From JBGOTP01 sp963717075 (GTDB taxonomy: Bacteria; Acidobacteriota; Vicinamibacteria; Vicinamibacterales; CAVVIG01), in the NCBI GenBank assembly GCA_963717075.1, contig CAVQVI010000034.1:310001-374000 (forward strand): a DNA stretch of 64,000 nt. Direction: 5' to 3'. Under the pieces are notes generated by a model that saw only the letters and a list, made by a program, of their open reading frames with translations, was not told the DNA's origin and searched no databases. Position 1 is the first letter of the stretch. Each line of letters starts with the position of its first letter. Positions 25,983 to 34,743 of the stretch are shown in pieces. The position numbers were made by a program, and so were the translations under genes.

Positions 25983-27605
25983 ATGGCAAAACAGATTGTG
26001 TACGGCGAGCACTCACGGCAGGCGGTGCTGCACGGGATCAACCAGCTAGCCAACGCGGTCAAGGTCACCCTGGGCCCCAAGGGCCGCAACGTCGTGATCG
26101 ACAAGAAGTTCGGTTCGCCGACCATCACGAAGGACGGTGTCACCGTCGCCAAGGAAATCGACCTCAAGGATCCGCTGGAAAACATGGGCGCGCAGATGGT
26201 GCGCGAGGTCGCGAGCAAGACGTCGGACACGGCCGGTGATGGCACCACGACCGCCACCGTGCTGGCCCAGGCGATCTACCGGGAGGGCGCGAAGAACGTC
26301 GCGGCCGGCGCGAACCCAATGGACGTCAAGCGCGGGATCGAGAAGGCGGTGGAGGCGCTGACCGCCGAGCTGAAGAAGATGTCGAAGCCGGTGAGCGGCA
26401 ACATGGTCGCCCAGGTCGGCACGATCTCGGCGAACAACGACGAGACGATCGGAAAGATCATCGCCGACGCGATGGACAAGGTCGGCAAGGACGGCGTCAT
26501 CACGGTCGAAGAGGCCAAGAGCATGGAGACCTCGCTCGACGTGGTCGAGGGGATGCAGTTCGATCGGGGCTACCTGTCGCCCTACTTCGTGACCGATCCC
26601 GAGCGTATGGAGGTCGTGCTCGAGAATCCGGTCATCCTGATTCACGAAAAGAAGATCAGCGCGATGAAGGACCTGCTCCCGGTGCTCGAGCAAGTCGCGC
26701 GCCTCGGCCAGCCACTGCTCATCATTGCGGAGGACATCGAGGGCGAAGCGCTGGCGACGCTCGTCGTGAACAAGTTGCGCGGCACGCTGCGCGCCGCGGC
26801 CGTCAAGGCGCCCGGTTATGGCGATCGGCGCAAGGCCATGCTGGAGGACATCGCCACGCTCACCGGTGGCAAGGCCATCACCGAGGACCTCGGTCTCAAA
26901 CTCGAGAACCTCACGATGGAAGACCTCGGCAAGGCGAAGAAGGTCACGATCGACAAAGACAACACGACGATCATTGAAGGGGCGGGCGCGTCGACCGCCA
27001 TCGAGGGTCGCGTCAAGCAGCTCCGCGTGCAGGTTGAGGACACCACGTCGGATTACGACCGCGAGAAGCTGCAAGAGCGGCTGGCCAAGCTGGTCGGTGG
27101 CGTCGCCGTCATCAAGGTCGGTGCGGCGACCGAAACCGAGATGAAGGAGAAGAAGGCGCGCGTCGAGGACGCGATGCACGCGACCAAGGCAGCCGTGGAA
27201 GAGGGGATTGTCCCTGGCGGTGGCGTGGCGCTGATTCGGGCGTCGAACGTGCTCGACGGCTTGAAGCTCAGCGGCGACCAGCAGATCGGCGTCAACATCG
27301 TCAAGCGCGCCATCGAGGAGCCGATGCGCTGGATTGCGACCAACGCGGGCCAAGAGGGGTCGATCGTCGTGCAGAAAGTTCGCGAGATGAAGGACGAAGA
27401 GGGCTTCAACGCGCTCACGGACAGGTACGAGAATCTCGTGAAAGCGGGCGTCATCGATCCCACAAAAGTCGTGCGATCGGCCCTCCAGAACGCGTCGTCC
27501 ATTGCGTCGCTGCTCCTTACCACCGAAGCGCTCGTCTGCGAGATTCCCGAAGAGAAGAAGGACGCGCCGATGTCGGGCGGTGGGGGTATGGGCGGAATGT
27601 ACTAA
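25983..27605 (+). CDS. groEL: Chaperonin GroEL
   Basis: ATP-driven 60-kDa folding chaperonin, 540 residues. DGTTTATVLA near residue 87 binds ATP, with Asp in GDGTTT as the catalytic residue. The apical region includes GYLSPYFVTDPERM, and the C-terminal tail ends in the GGM repeat (GGGGMGGMY). The family signature AAVEEGIVPGGG is present. The start MAKQIVYGEHSR and the short gap after groES give a standard bicistronic operon. It lies inside the segment that separates DUF58 from BatA, so it could be an accessory copy; other copies cannot be checked here. Confidence 0.98.
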   Translation: MAKQIVYGEHSRQAVLHGINQLANAVKVTLGPKGRNVVIDKKFGSPTITKDGVTVAKEIDLKDPLENMGAQMVREVASKTSDTAGDGTTTATVLAQAIYREGAKNVAAGANPMDVKRGIEKAVEALTAELKKMSKPVSGNMVAQVGTISANNDETIGKIIADAMDKVGKDGVITVEEAKSMETSLDVVEGMQFDRGYLSPYFVTDPERMEVVLENPVILIHEKKISAMKDLLPVLEQVARLGQPLLIIAEDIEGEALATLVVNKLRGTLRAAAVKAPGYGDRRKAMLEDIATLTGGKAITEDLGLKLENLTMEDLGKAKKVTIDKDNTTIIEGAGASTAIEGRVKQLRVQVEDTTSDYDREKLQERLAKLVGGVAVIKVGAATETEMKEKKARVEDAMHATKAAVEEGIVPGGGVALIRASNVLDGLKLSGDQQIGVNIVKRAIEEPMRWIATNAGQEGSIVVQKVREMKDEEGFNALTDRYENLVKAGVIDPTKVVRSALQNASSIASLLLTTEALVCEIPEEKKDAPMSGGGGMGGMY

Positions 27606-27665
27606 CAGCACGGCCATCCACGAACGTGGAAGGCTCCACATGAAACCAACGTAAGGAGAAATCGC

Positions 27666-28337
27666 ATGCATCAGCACTTTGTCAGCAGGTTCGTCTCAGT
27701 TATGGCGGCGACGAGCGTCGTGATGTGGATGTCAGTCGTTGCCGTCCCGTCGGCGCAGCGAAGCGAGACGGAAGGCATCAAGGAAGCCGAGAAGTTCGTG
27801 GACGCAGGCGCCGACACAGCCAATACCGTGGGCAAGGCGAGGCTGCAGGTCCAGAACACGCTCGCGGCGTACAACTCGCTGGTGACGCAACCGTCGAAAG
27901 ACATGAAGGACGATTTCAAGAAGCTGTTGAACGGCGCGAAGGACACGGGCGAGAGAGTCGACACCGCGCGGGAACGGGTGACGAAGATGGAGGCGGCGGG
28001 GGACACGTACTTCGCGGGGCGCGCAGCCGCCATCAAGGAGATCGAGAACGCAGACTTGCGCGAGAAGGCGCAACAGCGGCTGGATAAGAACAAGGAGGAG
28101 TACCGCGGCGTGATGGCGTCGCTTGCGGAAGCTGGTCAGTCGCTCCATACGATGCGGACCGATCTCGACAATCAGATCACGTATCTCGGCAACGATCTGA
28201 CGCCCAGTGCAGTGACCTCGCTCAAACCTGAGGCGCAGAAGCTCAACGAGCGCGGGGCCCAGGCCCTCGCCAAGACGGATCAGGCGATTACGAGTGCCAA
28301 CAAGTACTTCGATTCGTTGCGACCTGCCAAATCCTGA
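27666..28337 (+). CDS. Secreted coiled-coil protein, DUF2959-like
   Basis: A 223-residue protein from ATG 27666, preceded by AAGGAGA. An N-terminal signal segment is followed by an almost wholly helical, charged body with heptad-like pattern (VDAGADTANTVGKARLQVQN, then VDTARERVTKMEAAGDTYF). Length and pattern resemble DUF2959 proteins of unknown function. It is 60 bp after groEL on the same strand. An envelope-stress role is possible from context, but nothing in the sequence proves it. Confidence 0.7.
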   Translation: MHQHFVSRFVSVMAATSVVMWMSVVAVPSAQRSETEGIKEAEKFVDAGADTANTVGKARLQVQNTLAAYNSLVTQPSKDMKDDFKKLLNGAKDTGERVDTARERVTKMEAAGDTYFAGRAAAIKEIENADLREKAQQRLDKNKEEYRGVMASLAEAGQSLHTMRTDLDNQITYLGNDLTPSAVTSLKPEAQKLNERGAQALAKTDQAITSANKYFDSLRPAKS

Positions 28338-28370
28338 TCAGTCGCTGCATTCGTGCGGGGCAACTGATCC

Positions 28371-28407
28371 ACCCGGGCGTGCTGGACTTCGAGTCACGCG
28401 CCCGGGT
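28371..28407 (+). terminator. Strong GC hairpin after the DUF2959-like gene
   Basis: ACCCGGGCGTG (28371-28381) and CACGCGCCCGGGT (28395-28407) are complementary except for a two-base bulge, with a 13-base loop. It lies 34 bp after the stop at 28337 and upstream of the Crp/Fnr gene. There is no T-run, so it is terminator-like only in its stem. Confidence 0.4.
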
Positions 28408-28535
28408 TGCGGGGCCTCGGCTCCCTGGCTATGGCGACGGCAGCGCGAGCCAAGCTGACGGGCTCGGAGGCGTGGGCGCCAAGCGTCGGCTGTAGGTCTT
28501 GTGTAGATCCCGGTCGGGGTGTGTCATGCTTGAGC

Positions 28536-29216
28536 ATGGCTGCCAGAAGGCCCTCTAACGGCGCGACGAAGGCGACGTCATTCAACGCACAAGCGTTTCT
28601 CGATTCGGTGGGAGTGGCGAAGACCATCGTGAAGTACGAGCGGGGCGAGGCCATCTTCACACAGGGCGAAGCCTGCCACCATGTCATGTACATTCAGTCG
28701 GGCGGAGTCAAACTGTCGGTGCTGTCGAAGACAGGTAAAGAAGCCGTGGTGGCGATGCTCGGACCGGGCGACTTCTTCGGCGAGGGGTGTCTAGCGGGTC
28801 AGCCATTCCGCATGGGGAACGCGACGGCCCTTGCGCCAAGTGCGATCCTGCTCGTCGACAAAGCCAAGATGGTTCGGGTGCTGCACAAGCAGCATGCGAT
28901 GTCCGACCGGTTCATCTCACACATGCTGGCGCGCAATATCCGGATCGAAGAGGACCTGGTCGATCAGCTCTTCAACTCGAGCGAGAAGCGCCTGGCGCGT
29001 ACGCTGTTGTTGCTGGCGCGGTACGGAAAACAGGACAAACCGGTCCGCGTGGTCCCGAAGATCTCCCAGGAGACACTCGCGGAAATGGTTGGCACGACGC
29101 GCTCGCGGGTGAATTTTTTCCTGAACAAGTTCAAGAAGCTGGGCTTCATCGAGTACAACGGTGAGCTCCCCCTGAAGGTCAACAGCTCCCTCTTGAGCGT
29201 CGTTCTGCACGACTGA
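28536..29216 (+). CDS. Crp/Fnr-family transcriptional regulator
   Basis: A 226-residue regulator. The N-terminal cyclic-nucleotide-binding-type barrel contains FTQGEACHHVMYIQSGGVKL and LGPGDFFGEGCLAG. The C-terminal winged helix has ISQETLAEMVGTTRSRVNFF, where the recognition helix TTRSRVNFFLNKF would contact DNA. There is no FNR-type N-terminal Cys cluster, so it is not an iron-sulfur sensor. The effector is unknown. ATG 28536 fits the family start. After it, 29217-29406 contains a short frame ending GGLVLLVTGVRKHA with no clear start. Confidence 0.9.
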   Translation: MAARRPSNGATKATSFNAQAFLDSVGVAKTIVKYERGEAIFTQGEACHHVMYIQSGGVKLSVLSKTGKEAVVAMLGPGDFFGEGCLAGQPFRMGNATALAPSAILLVDKAKMVRVLHKQHAMSDRFISHMLARNIRIEEDLVDQLFNSSEKRLARTLLLLARYGKQDKPVRVVPKISQETLAEMVGTTRSRVNFFLNKFKKLGFIEYNGELPLKVNSSLLSVVLHD

Positions 29217-29406
29217 TCGACAGACGCATCCGGAGCCTTCTGACGCGCGCCCTCGTACCCGAGCGCGTACGTGTCGGCGCCACCCGCCGGTGCTGGGAAT
29301 CGTGGCTGGCGGTCGCCGGCGGCCTCGTGCTGCTTGTGACGGGCGTGCGTAAGCACGCCTAGGCAAGCGCGTCCTCGGACGCCTGCGTCGAGTGCCGAGA
29401 CGTCCC

Positions 29407-29784
29407 CTAGTTGGAGTCGAGCTTGTCGACGTCCCGTATCTGACTGAGGGCCCGCCGCATCTCCTCTACGATCTTCATCTGTTGGAGTGTGGCTTGTAGC
29501 GTTTCGGCGGTTGCGCGCACAGCATCCACCGCGGCATGACGTGCAGCCTCGGCTGCGGCTCGTGCCTCCTCACCGGCGATCCGCGCCGTCTCTCCTGCCT
29601 CCCGCAGGCGCTCCCGCTCCTCGCGCACTGTTTCGAGCGCCTCACGATGCTGGGCGCGGACTTCCCGCGCCTGCTCTGCCAGTCGCCTGAACTGTTCCGC
29701 TTCAATTCTGTGAGATTCGGCTGACATGCGCTGTTCCTCGGTGAACCCACGGTCCCGGCTTCGCGGAATGTTATCGTTCGGCAT
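29407..29784 (-). CDS. Small coiled-coil protein
   Basis: A 125-residue soluble protein, almost entirely Ala/Arg/Glu helix from residue 20 on (AEQFRRLAEQAREVRAQHRE, then EEARAAAEAARHAAVDAVRA). It should form one long coiled coil. There is no signal peptide. It is leftward, convergent with the Crp/Fnr gene. The function is unknown; such proteins often act as structural or adaptor helices. Confidence 0.6.
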   Translation of the reverse strand: MPNDNIPRSRDRGFTEEQRMSAESHRIEAEQFRRLAEQAREVRAQHREALETVREERERLREAGETARIAGEEARAAAEAARHAAVDAVRATAETLQATLQQMKIVEEMRRALSQIRDVDKLDSN

Positions 29785-29796
29785 TGCGGATCGAGC

Positions 29797-30042
29797 CTAG
29801 CAGGTGTGACCGCACGAGAGGTGTTCTAAAAGCGACATCAGCGAACGCCCCACTGTTCGGCGGGCGGCTGCTTCGGCGAGGAGCGCGAGCGTCAGCGTCT
29901 TCCAGTGAGGCCGAAGGAGGTCGACGATCTTCAGCCGCCGCGGCGAGGATCGAGACTTCGGCGTGATGTCCGGCGTGTCGGGCATGTCGGCCCTCCTGGT
30001 CGCTAGTGCAGGCGCGGTTCCAGCCATCTCCGCGTTCAACAC
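29797..30042 (-). pseudogene. Possible N-terminal remnant of an ABC exporter
   Basis: The 81-residue frame reads RRLKIVDLLRPHWKTLTLAL in its middle, which resembles the start of the first membrane helix of type I ABC exporters. After LLAEAA the sequence diverges and stops after SLLEHLSCGHTC. No nucleotide-binding domain follows. It may be a truncated gene or a chance match. Confidence 0.3.
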
Positions 30043-30055
30043 TCAACCGTCGCTC

Positions 30056-30478
30056 TCAGGAACTGACCGCGTCTGGGAACAGTGGAAAGTTGCTGCGTTG
30101 CTGGGCAAGCTGCCGCGCGTGTCCTTGTTGCTGCTCGCGTCTGTCCTCGCACGCCCGGCAACGTACGGCGAACGGCAGTGCCCGCAGCCGTCGTTCGGCA
30201 ATCGCCCCAGTGCACTCGAAACAGGAGCCGTACTTGTCGGCCTCGAGCCGAACGAGCGCTTCATCGATGCGGGTGAGTGTCTCCGTCCGCATCTGGAGCA
30301 GGGCCAGCTCGATATTCTCCTGAATGTGCGCGTCGGAACGTTCGAGGTCATCACGCACGTCCTTCAGTCGGTCCGTGCGCCCGTCTCGGATGCGACTCTG
30401 AACCTCGTCCTCTAACTCGCGGCGGCGCTCGCCTAGTATCCGTTTCAGACCTGCATTCCGCGTGGCGGTGTCAGTCAT
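30056..30478 (-). CDS. DksA/TraR-family zinc-finger protein
   Basis: A 140-residue protein, mostly coiled coil (LGERRRELEDEVQSRIRDGR), with a C-terminal four-Cys zinc finger: YGSCFECTGAIAERRL, then RCRACEDRRE. The CxxC-x17-CxxC spacing is that of DksA/TraR, which bind the RNA polymerase secondary channel and modulate promoters with ppGpp. ATG 30478 (MTDTATRN) is preferred over an upstream in-frame ATG at 30520. Whether it has the acidic DksA tip is unclear, so a regulator of the short TraR type is as likely as true DksA. Confidence 0.85.
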   Translation of the reverse strand: MTDTATRNAGLKRILGERRRELEDEVQSRIRDGRTDRLKDVRDDLERSDAHIQENIELALLQMRTETLTRIDEALVRLEADKYGSCFECTGAIAERRLRALPFAVRCRACEDRREQQQGHARQLAQQRSNFPLFPDAVSS

Positions 30479-30542
30479 GGTCGACTGAACGTTGAGGATA
30501 CTTTCGTGTTTCAATTTCACCTAACCCGGAGAAGAAGAACGT

Positions 30543-30980
30543 ATGAAGCCTGCTATGGCTACATGGATCACCGTCCCCGCAATCGCCCTGTTGACTCTCG
30601 CCGCTGGGCACGCTGATGCACGAGCGACGACCTCACCGCAAACAGTCACAGAGAAGACCATCGATGGCGCCGAAAAGGCGAAAGATGCCACTATCAAAGG
30701 CGTAACGGTTGCTGCTGACAAGACGAAAGAAGGCCTGAGCAAGACCGGCGAAGTGATGACCGACGAATGGATCACGGGCCGTGTCCATGCACGCTTCGTG
30801 GGCGAAGACCTGCTGAAGGGCAGCAATATCAGCGTGGATACCCGCAAACACGTTGTGACGCTCAAGGGCACAGTGACTGGGCAGGCCGGACGCGCCCAGG
30901 CAACGAGAGTTGCGAAGGGTACCGAAGGCGTGCATAGCGTGGTCAACCGGTTGACCATCGGACCAAAGCTCAAGAGCTGA
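30543..30980 (+). CDS. BON-domain periplasmic protein
   Basis: A 145-residue protein with a signal peptide (ending GHADA) and a Thr/Lys-rich linker. The BON domain follows: WITGRVHARFVGEDLLKGSN, then VVTLKGTVTGQAGRAQATRV and GVHSVVNRLTI. BON proteins such as OsmY bind membranes or phospholipids and help envelope stability under stress. The single domain and length are usual. It is divergent from the DksA-like gene with 64 bp between. Confidence 0.88.
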   Translation: MKPAMATWITVPAIALLTLAAGHADARATTSPQTVTEKTIDGAEKAKDATIKGVTVAADKTKEGLSKTGEVMTDEWITGRVHARFVGEDLLKGSNISVDTRKHVVTLKGTVTGQAGRAQATRVAKGTEGVHSVVNRLTIGPKLKS

Positions 30981-31292
30981 AGCCGTGGGGTCGAACTCAG
31001 GGCGTGTGGCACACGCGCCCTGAGGCCTATCTCGATGAAAGTTAGGTGTGGTCGAGCGTGCTGACGCTGTGTCAGCGTATCGACGGCCGCCATAGGGACC
31101 GTTGCTCCCGATCGCGAGACTTGCTGCAACTCGAACTCGAGCCGCGGGCGGCGTGTCGCGGACGGGGAGCGATGGCTGGCATCTCCGCTATGCTGTGGCG
31201 CAGCGAACGACTAGGATACGAACGCGTGGCCGACTGGTGAGGACGCGCTCCCGCCGGATGCCAGCGCGGTCGCCCGATTGTCGAGGTCCCAA
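30981..31292. other. Intergenic region without a recognisable gene
   Basis: 312 bp between the BON gene and the PQQ-type gene. GGCACACGCGCCCTGAG-like sequence near 31007 overlaps a weak inverted repeat with GGGCGTGTG just before it, which could be a terminator stem. I see no promoter, RNA gene or coding signal in the rest. Confidence 0.5.
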
Positions 31293-33146
31293 ATGCAACC
31301 TGACACGCTCGCCGCTCCGGTCACCCTCTCAAGACGATGGTCGTGGGGACGGAGGCTGGCAGTGGTCCTCCTGAGTGTGCCCACGGGCGTCTCGGCCCAG
31401 ACCATTGACGGCGCGGCGCTCTTTGACACGCACTGCGCCCGCTGTCATGGCCCCGACGGTGAGCCTCGGGCGCCAAAGCGCGACGCGCTTGTACTACGCC
31501 GACCTGAAACGATCATCGAGTCGCTCGTTAACGGGGCGATGCGTGTTCAGGGGTCCCGTTTGAGCGGGCCGGAGCGACGCGCGATCGCCGAATTTCTCAC
31601 TGGCCACAAGGTCGGCGGTGACGTCACCGGAATGACGCAGGGCCGCTGTCGCTCGCATGCGCCGATGGTCGAACCCGCTCAGGGCCCCGCATGGAATGGG
31701 TGGGGCGGCTCTCTCGTCAACACCCGCTTTCAGCCGTCAAGCGCGGCTGGACTCACGGCGGAACAGGTACCGAAGTTGAGGCTCAAGTGGGCCTTCGGCT
31801 TTCCCGATGCAGGCTCGGCCTGGGCGCAGCCCACCGTTGCCGGCAACCGGTTGTTCGTAGGCAGCCAGAACGGCACCGTTTACTCCCTGGATCCGAAGAC
31901 CGGGTGCAGCTATTGGTCGTTCACGGCCCGCGGCGGCGTGCGGACGGCGATGACGGTCGGCGTCCATCCCATGCAGCCGACCCGCTTTCTCGTCTTCTTC
32001 GGCGACACGACCGCGACGGCGTATGCCCTTGATGCGACCTCCGGTGAGTTGGTCTGGTCGCGCAAGGTCGAGGACCATCCGCTCGCCCGTGTGACGGGGG
32101 CGCCGGTGCTCCACGCCAACCGCGTATACGTCCCGACGTCGTCCTACGAAGAGGCACAATCCGCGAATGACGACTACGAGTGCTGCACCTTCCGCGGTAG
32201 TGTATCGGCGCTGGACGCCGCCAGCGGTCAGGTGATCTGGAAGCGATACGTCATCGAGCAGGAGCCGGTCAGGCAGCCTGACGCGAAGGGCCGCATCAAG
32301 TGGGGACCGTCTGGCGGCGGGATCTGGTCGTCGCCGACAATCGACACCAAGCGCGGGCGTATCTACGTGGGCACGGGCAATGCCTACAGCCGGCCGGCCG
32401 CGCCGACGACCGACGCCGTAGTCGCCCTCGATCTCGAGAGCGGGGCAATTCGATGGGCGAGGCAGCTGACGCCAGGGGACGTCTACGTGGCTGGATGCGG
32501 ACCCCGCGCGACGAACTCCAACTGCGCGTCCGACCTCGGTCCCGACTACGACATCGGTCAGGCACCCATGCTGGCCAGTCAACCAGGTGGTCGCGACCTG
32601 CTCGTCGTCGGCCAGAAGTCCGGCGTTGGATGGGCACTCGATCCCGACCGGGAAGGTGCGGTCGTGTGGCAGTATCGCGCCGGCCGGGGCGGCACGCTGG
32701 GCGGCATGGAATGGGGCTCGGCCACCGACGGCGACCACGCGTACTTCCCCGTGTCGGACATCAACATCGTCGACCACCAGCCCGGCGGTCTGCACGCGGT
32801 GCAGCTCGCAACCGGCGAGCGCGCATGGTTCGCGCCGCCTGCGCCAAAGTGCAACGAGCCCGGCTGCAATGGGGCGCAATCGGCGGCGATCACGGTCATC
32901 CCCGGCCTCGTGTTGTCGGGCGCCAACGATGGGTGGCTTCGCGGCTATTCGGCCCGAACGGGCGCCGTGGTGTGGGAGTTCGACACGAATCGATGGTTCG
33001 AGACGGTGAACAACGTTCCGGCGAAAGGTGCCTCCATGATCGGGCCGGGACCGGTCGTGGTCGGAGGCATGATCTTCGTCAACTCGGGGTACGCGGCCTT
33101 CGGTGGGCGCCCCGGCAATGCGCTCCTGGCGTTTGGGCTCGAGTGA
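31293..33146 (+). CDS. PQQ-type beta-propeller dehydrogenase with N-terminal cytochrome c domain
   Basis: A 617-residue periplasmic quinoprotein-like enzyme. After a signal peptide (VVLLSVPTGVSAQ) comes one haem site, CARCHGPDGEP. From residue 120 the beta-propeller repeats follow: WNGWGGSLVNTRFQP, GSQNGTVYSLDPKTG, YALDATSGELVWSR, TDAVVALDLESGAIRWARQL and a last blade ending NALLAFGLE. Alcohol and polyvinyl-alcohol dehydrogenases share this architecture. ATG 31293 is preferred to TTG 31278 because GAGG lies 6 bp upstream. The paired Cys in YECCTFRG could be the vicinal-disulfide site of quinoproteins; that is inference. Confidence 0.88.
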   Translation: MQPDTLAAPVTLSRRWSWGRRLAVVLLSVPTGVSAQTIDGAALFDTHCARCHGPDGEPRAPKRDALVLRRPETIIESLVNGAMRVQGSRLSGPERRAIAEFLTGHKVGGDVTGMTQGRCRSHAPMVEPAQGPAWNGWGGSLVNTRFQPSSAAGLTAEQVPKLRLKWAFGFPDAGSAWAQPTVAGNRLFVGSQNGTVYSLDPKTGCSYWSFTARGGVRTAMTVGVHPMQPTRFLVFFGDTTATAYALDATSGELVWSRKVEDHPLARVTGAPVLHANRVYVPTSSYEEAQSANDDYECCTFRGSVSALDAASGQVIWKRYVIEQEPVRQPDAKGRIKWGPSGGGIWSSPTIDTKRGRIYVGTGNAYSRPAAPTTDAVVALDLESGAIRWARQLTPGDVYVAGCGPRATNSNCASDLGPDYDIGQAPMLASQPGGRDLLVVGQKSGVGWALDPDREGAVVWQYRAGRGGTLGGMEWGSATDGDHAYFPVSDINIVDHQPGGLHAVQLATGERAWFAPPAPKCNEPGCNGAQSAAITVIPGLVLSGANDGWLRGYSARTGAVVWEFDTNRWFETVNNVPAKGASMIGPGPVVVGGMIFVNSGYAAFGGRPGNALLAFGLE

Positions 33147-33290
33147 TGGGGGAATGTCGGCCCCCGGCAGTCGCTCCACACCAGCGGTGCGAAAATGGAT
33201 TGCGTACGGTCAGCTGCAACCCGGAGGGCTCCGCTTGAGGGCGGCACGTGCCGCTGCCGCGGCGACCCGAGGCGCCGACAAGGAGACCGG

Positions 33291-33872
33291 ATGTTGAAAA
33301 CCAGCGCCGTCACGCCAGCGCGGTTCTCGCAAGCGATGCCGTATGCAGAATACCTGGCGTCGATTGCGGTGAATCGCGATGAGTTCGATCGCTACTACGG
33401 GATGGCGCATCTTTCCGACGACGACGCCGTGTTCTTCCGCAGGGCCGTGGCGGCGGGAGCAACGAAGATGCTGGTCATCGCGGAGGCGTGGTGCCCTGAT
33501 GTGTATCGTGGCGTGCCGGTGTTCGTCCGCATCGCGGAGGCTGCGGGGACGACGCTGAGGATCGTGACCCGCGACGACAATCCCGACATCATGGACGAGT
33601 TTCTCCTCAACGGAACCGCCCGTGCGATACCAGTCGCGGTGTTCTACACGGACGAACTGCGCTACATCACTCACTTTTCGGAGCGTCCCGCGGTCGCTCA
33701 TGCGTACATCGCCGTGCTGCGCGCCGAATTCAAGGCCAACTATCCCGATGGCGGCGACATGGCGGCCATGAAGGCGTTCTTCACCCCACGGCTCACGCCC
33801 AAATATCCCGACTGGCAAGTCGAGACCGTTCGGGAGATCCGCGGGTTGCTGCAGTCGGCGTTGGCGCTATGA
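33291..33872 (+). CDS. Thioredoxin-fold protein (Thioredoxin_9-like)
   Basis: A 193-residue cytosolic protein. MLVIAEAWCPDVYRGVPVFV is the thioredoxin-like core, with WCPD in place of WCxxC, so only one active-site Cys remains. AIPVAVFYTDELRYI supplies the cis-Pro strand. The family, PF14595-like, is of unknown function. AAGGAG precedes ATG 33291. Its TGA overlaps the ATG of the glutaredoxin-like gene, so the pair is coupled. Confidence 0.85.
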   Translation: MLKTSAVTPARFSQAMPYAEYLASIAVNRDEFDRYYGMAHLSDDDAVFFRRAVAAGATKMLVIAEAWCPDVYRGVPVFVRIAEAAGTTLRIVTRDDNPDIMDEFLLNGTARAIPVAVFYTDELRYITHFSERPAVAHAYIAVLRAEFKANYPDGGDMAAMKAFFTPRLTPKYPDWQVETVREIRGLLQSALAL

Positions 33873-34099
33873 GCCGTGAGGTGCCGATTGTCTATACCAT
33901 TCGCGGCTGCGCGGCCTGCGTGCAGCTGCTGGCGAAGTTCGACGCGGACGGGGTGGTCTATGAGGAGCGTCGTGCGGAGTTGAGCCAGGAGATCATGGAC
34001 GAGGCGAGAGCGCTCGGCGGCGCCGTGCCGATCGTGCTCTGGCCCGACGGACGTGTCGACCAGGGGTTCGCGGGCCACATCGGGTGCTACATCATCTAG
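33869..34099 (+). CDS. Glutaredoxin-like CxxC protein
   Basis: A 76-residue protein with the short glutaredoxin fold. VYTIRGCAACVQLLAKFDAD contains the active-site CAAC at residues 14-17, and GAVPIVLWPDG gives the cis-Pro loop. The tail GFAGHIGCYII carries an extra Cys. It overlaps the upstream thioredoxin-like gene by 4 bp (ATGA). A thiol-disulfide partner of that protein is the likely role. Confidence 0.85.
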   Translation: MSREVPIVYTIRGCAACVQLLAKFDADGVVYEERRAELSQEIMDEARALGGAVPIVLWPDGRVDQGFAGHIGCYII

Positions 34100-34154
34100 C
34101 CCGATCTGGCACGAATGCCCTCGCCCCGCAGCGACTACGTGCCGGTTGACACGC

Positions 34155-34302
34155 CTAGTTTGCGACCTTCAGAAACCGCTGTGTTCGTTGGCCCATCGGA
34201 CTTTCGCCGATGTAGACATTGCTCTTCGAGTCGACCGTGATGGAGTGCGCGGACAGGAACTGGCCAGGTTTCGGACCGGGCTCGCCGATCTTACCGAGGA
34301 TT
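34155..34302 (-). pseudogene. C-terminal fragment of an NHL/amidating-lyase-like propeller
   Basis: Reading leftward from the end of the 96-bp repeat, the frame gives LGKIGEPGPKPGQFLSAHSI, then VDSKSNVYIGESPMGQRTQR and FLKVAN before a stop at 34155. This is the last blade of an NHL-repeat protein, as found in peptidylglycine-lyase-like enzymes. Everything upstream is missing at the 96-bp repeat. Confidence 0.65.
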
Positions 34303-34398
34303 GACGATAGGATGGATTAGACGTGGATTAGACGGGTCAAGTCAACGGAATCCCTCGTTATGGGGCCCGGTCGTCCGTCCGAAGCCCCCCGACACAGC
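34303..34398. repeat. 96-bp dispersed repeat, copy 3
   Basis: Same ends as the other copies; it carries CCCTCGTTATGGGG, as copy 4 does, where copies 1 and 2 have CCCCCG. It joins the C-terminal end of an NHL protein (left) to the N-terminal end of an unrelated membrane sensor (right), both leftward. A fusion frame runs from the sensor into the repeat and stops there. Confidence 0.92.
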
Positions 34399-34668
34399 TG
34401 GCTCGCATTCGAGTCGCAGAACCCCATGGCATACAGACGTTCGTCCCGCGAAATGCTGGTGAACAACTGGAGCATGCGGTTGCGGCTGCCGGTACGGATC
34501 ATCTCTTCCAGAGGATCCTGCACCGTGCTGGCAATCAAGTTGGAGCGGAATCTCGAGATCCCTGACGAACCAGCGCAGAGTCAGGCTGTCGACGAGAGGC
34601 ACCACGGCGTATGCGATCGCCGCGAGCGCGAGCATCAGCGGAACGATGAATCGGAGGGAACGCCGCAT
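34399..34668 (-). pseudogene. N-terminal membrane-sensor fragment, trehalose-6-phosphate-synthase type
   Basis: From ATG 34668: RRSLRFIVPLMLALAAIAYA, then VVPLVDSLTLRWFVRDLEI. One extra C near 34562 shifts the frame, which continues NLIASTVQDPLEEMIRTG and RDERLYAMGFCDSNASQ. This resembles the membrane sensor found in front of trehalose-6-phosphate synthase domains in some bacteria. The catalytic part is absent; the 96-bp repeat cuts it off at 34398. The trehalose assignment comes from recall of similar proteins and should be treated with care. Confidence 0.5.
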
Positions 34669-34743
34669 GAGGGATCTTCTCGACGAATGGTAGCCCGATC
34701 GAGACGGGAATGAAGGTGAGCCGTATTGGATCTCCCCGAGAGC

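Noticed and set aside
26046..27677. 543-codon open frame antisense to groEL
   Set aside because: It mirrors the groEL codons, has no start signal or recognisable motif, and is Arg/His/Leu-rich, as expected for an antisense shadow in GC-rich DNA.
31737..33179. 480-codon frame antisense to the PQQ-type gene
   Set aside because: No motif or start; the forward frame shows propeller repeats and a haem site.
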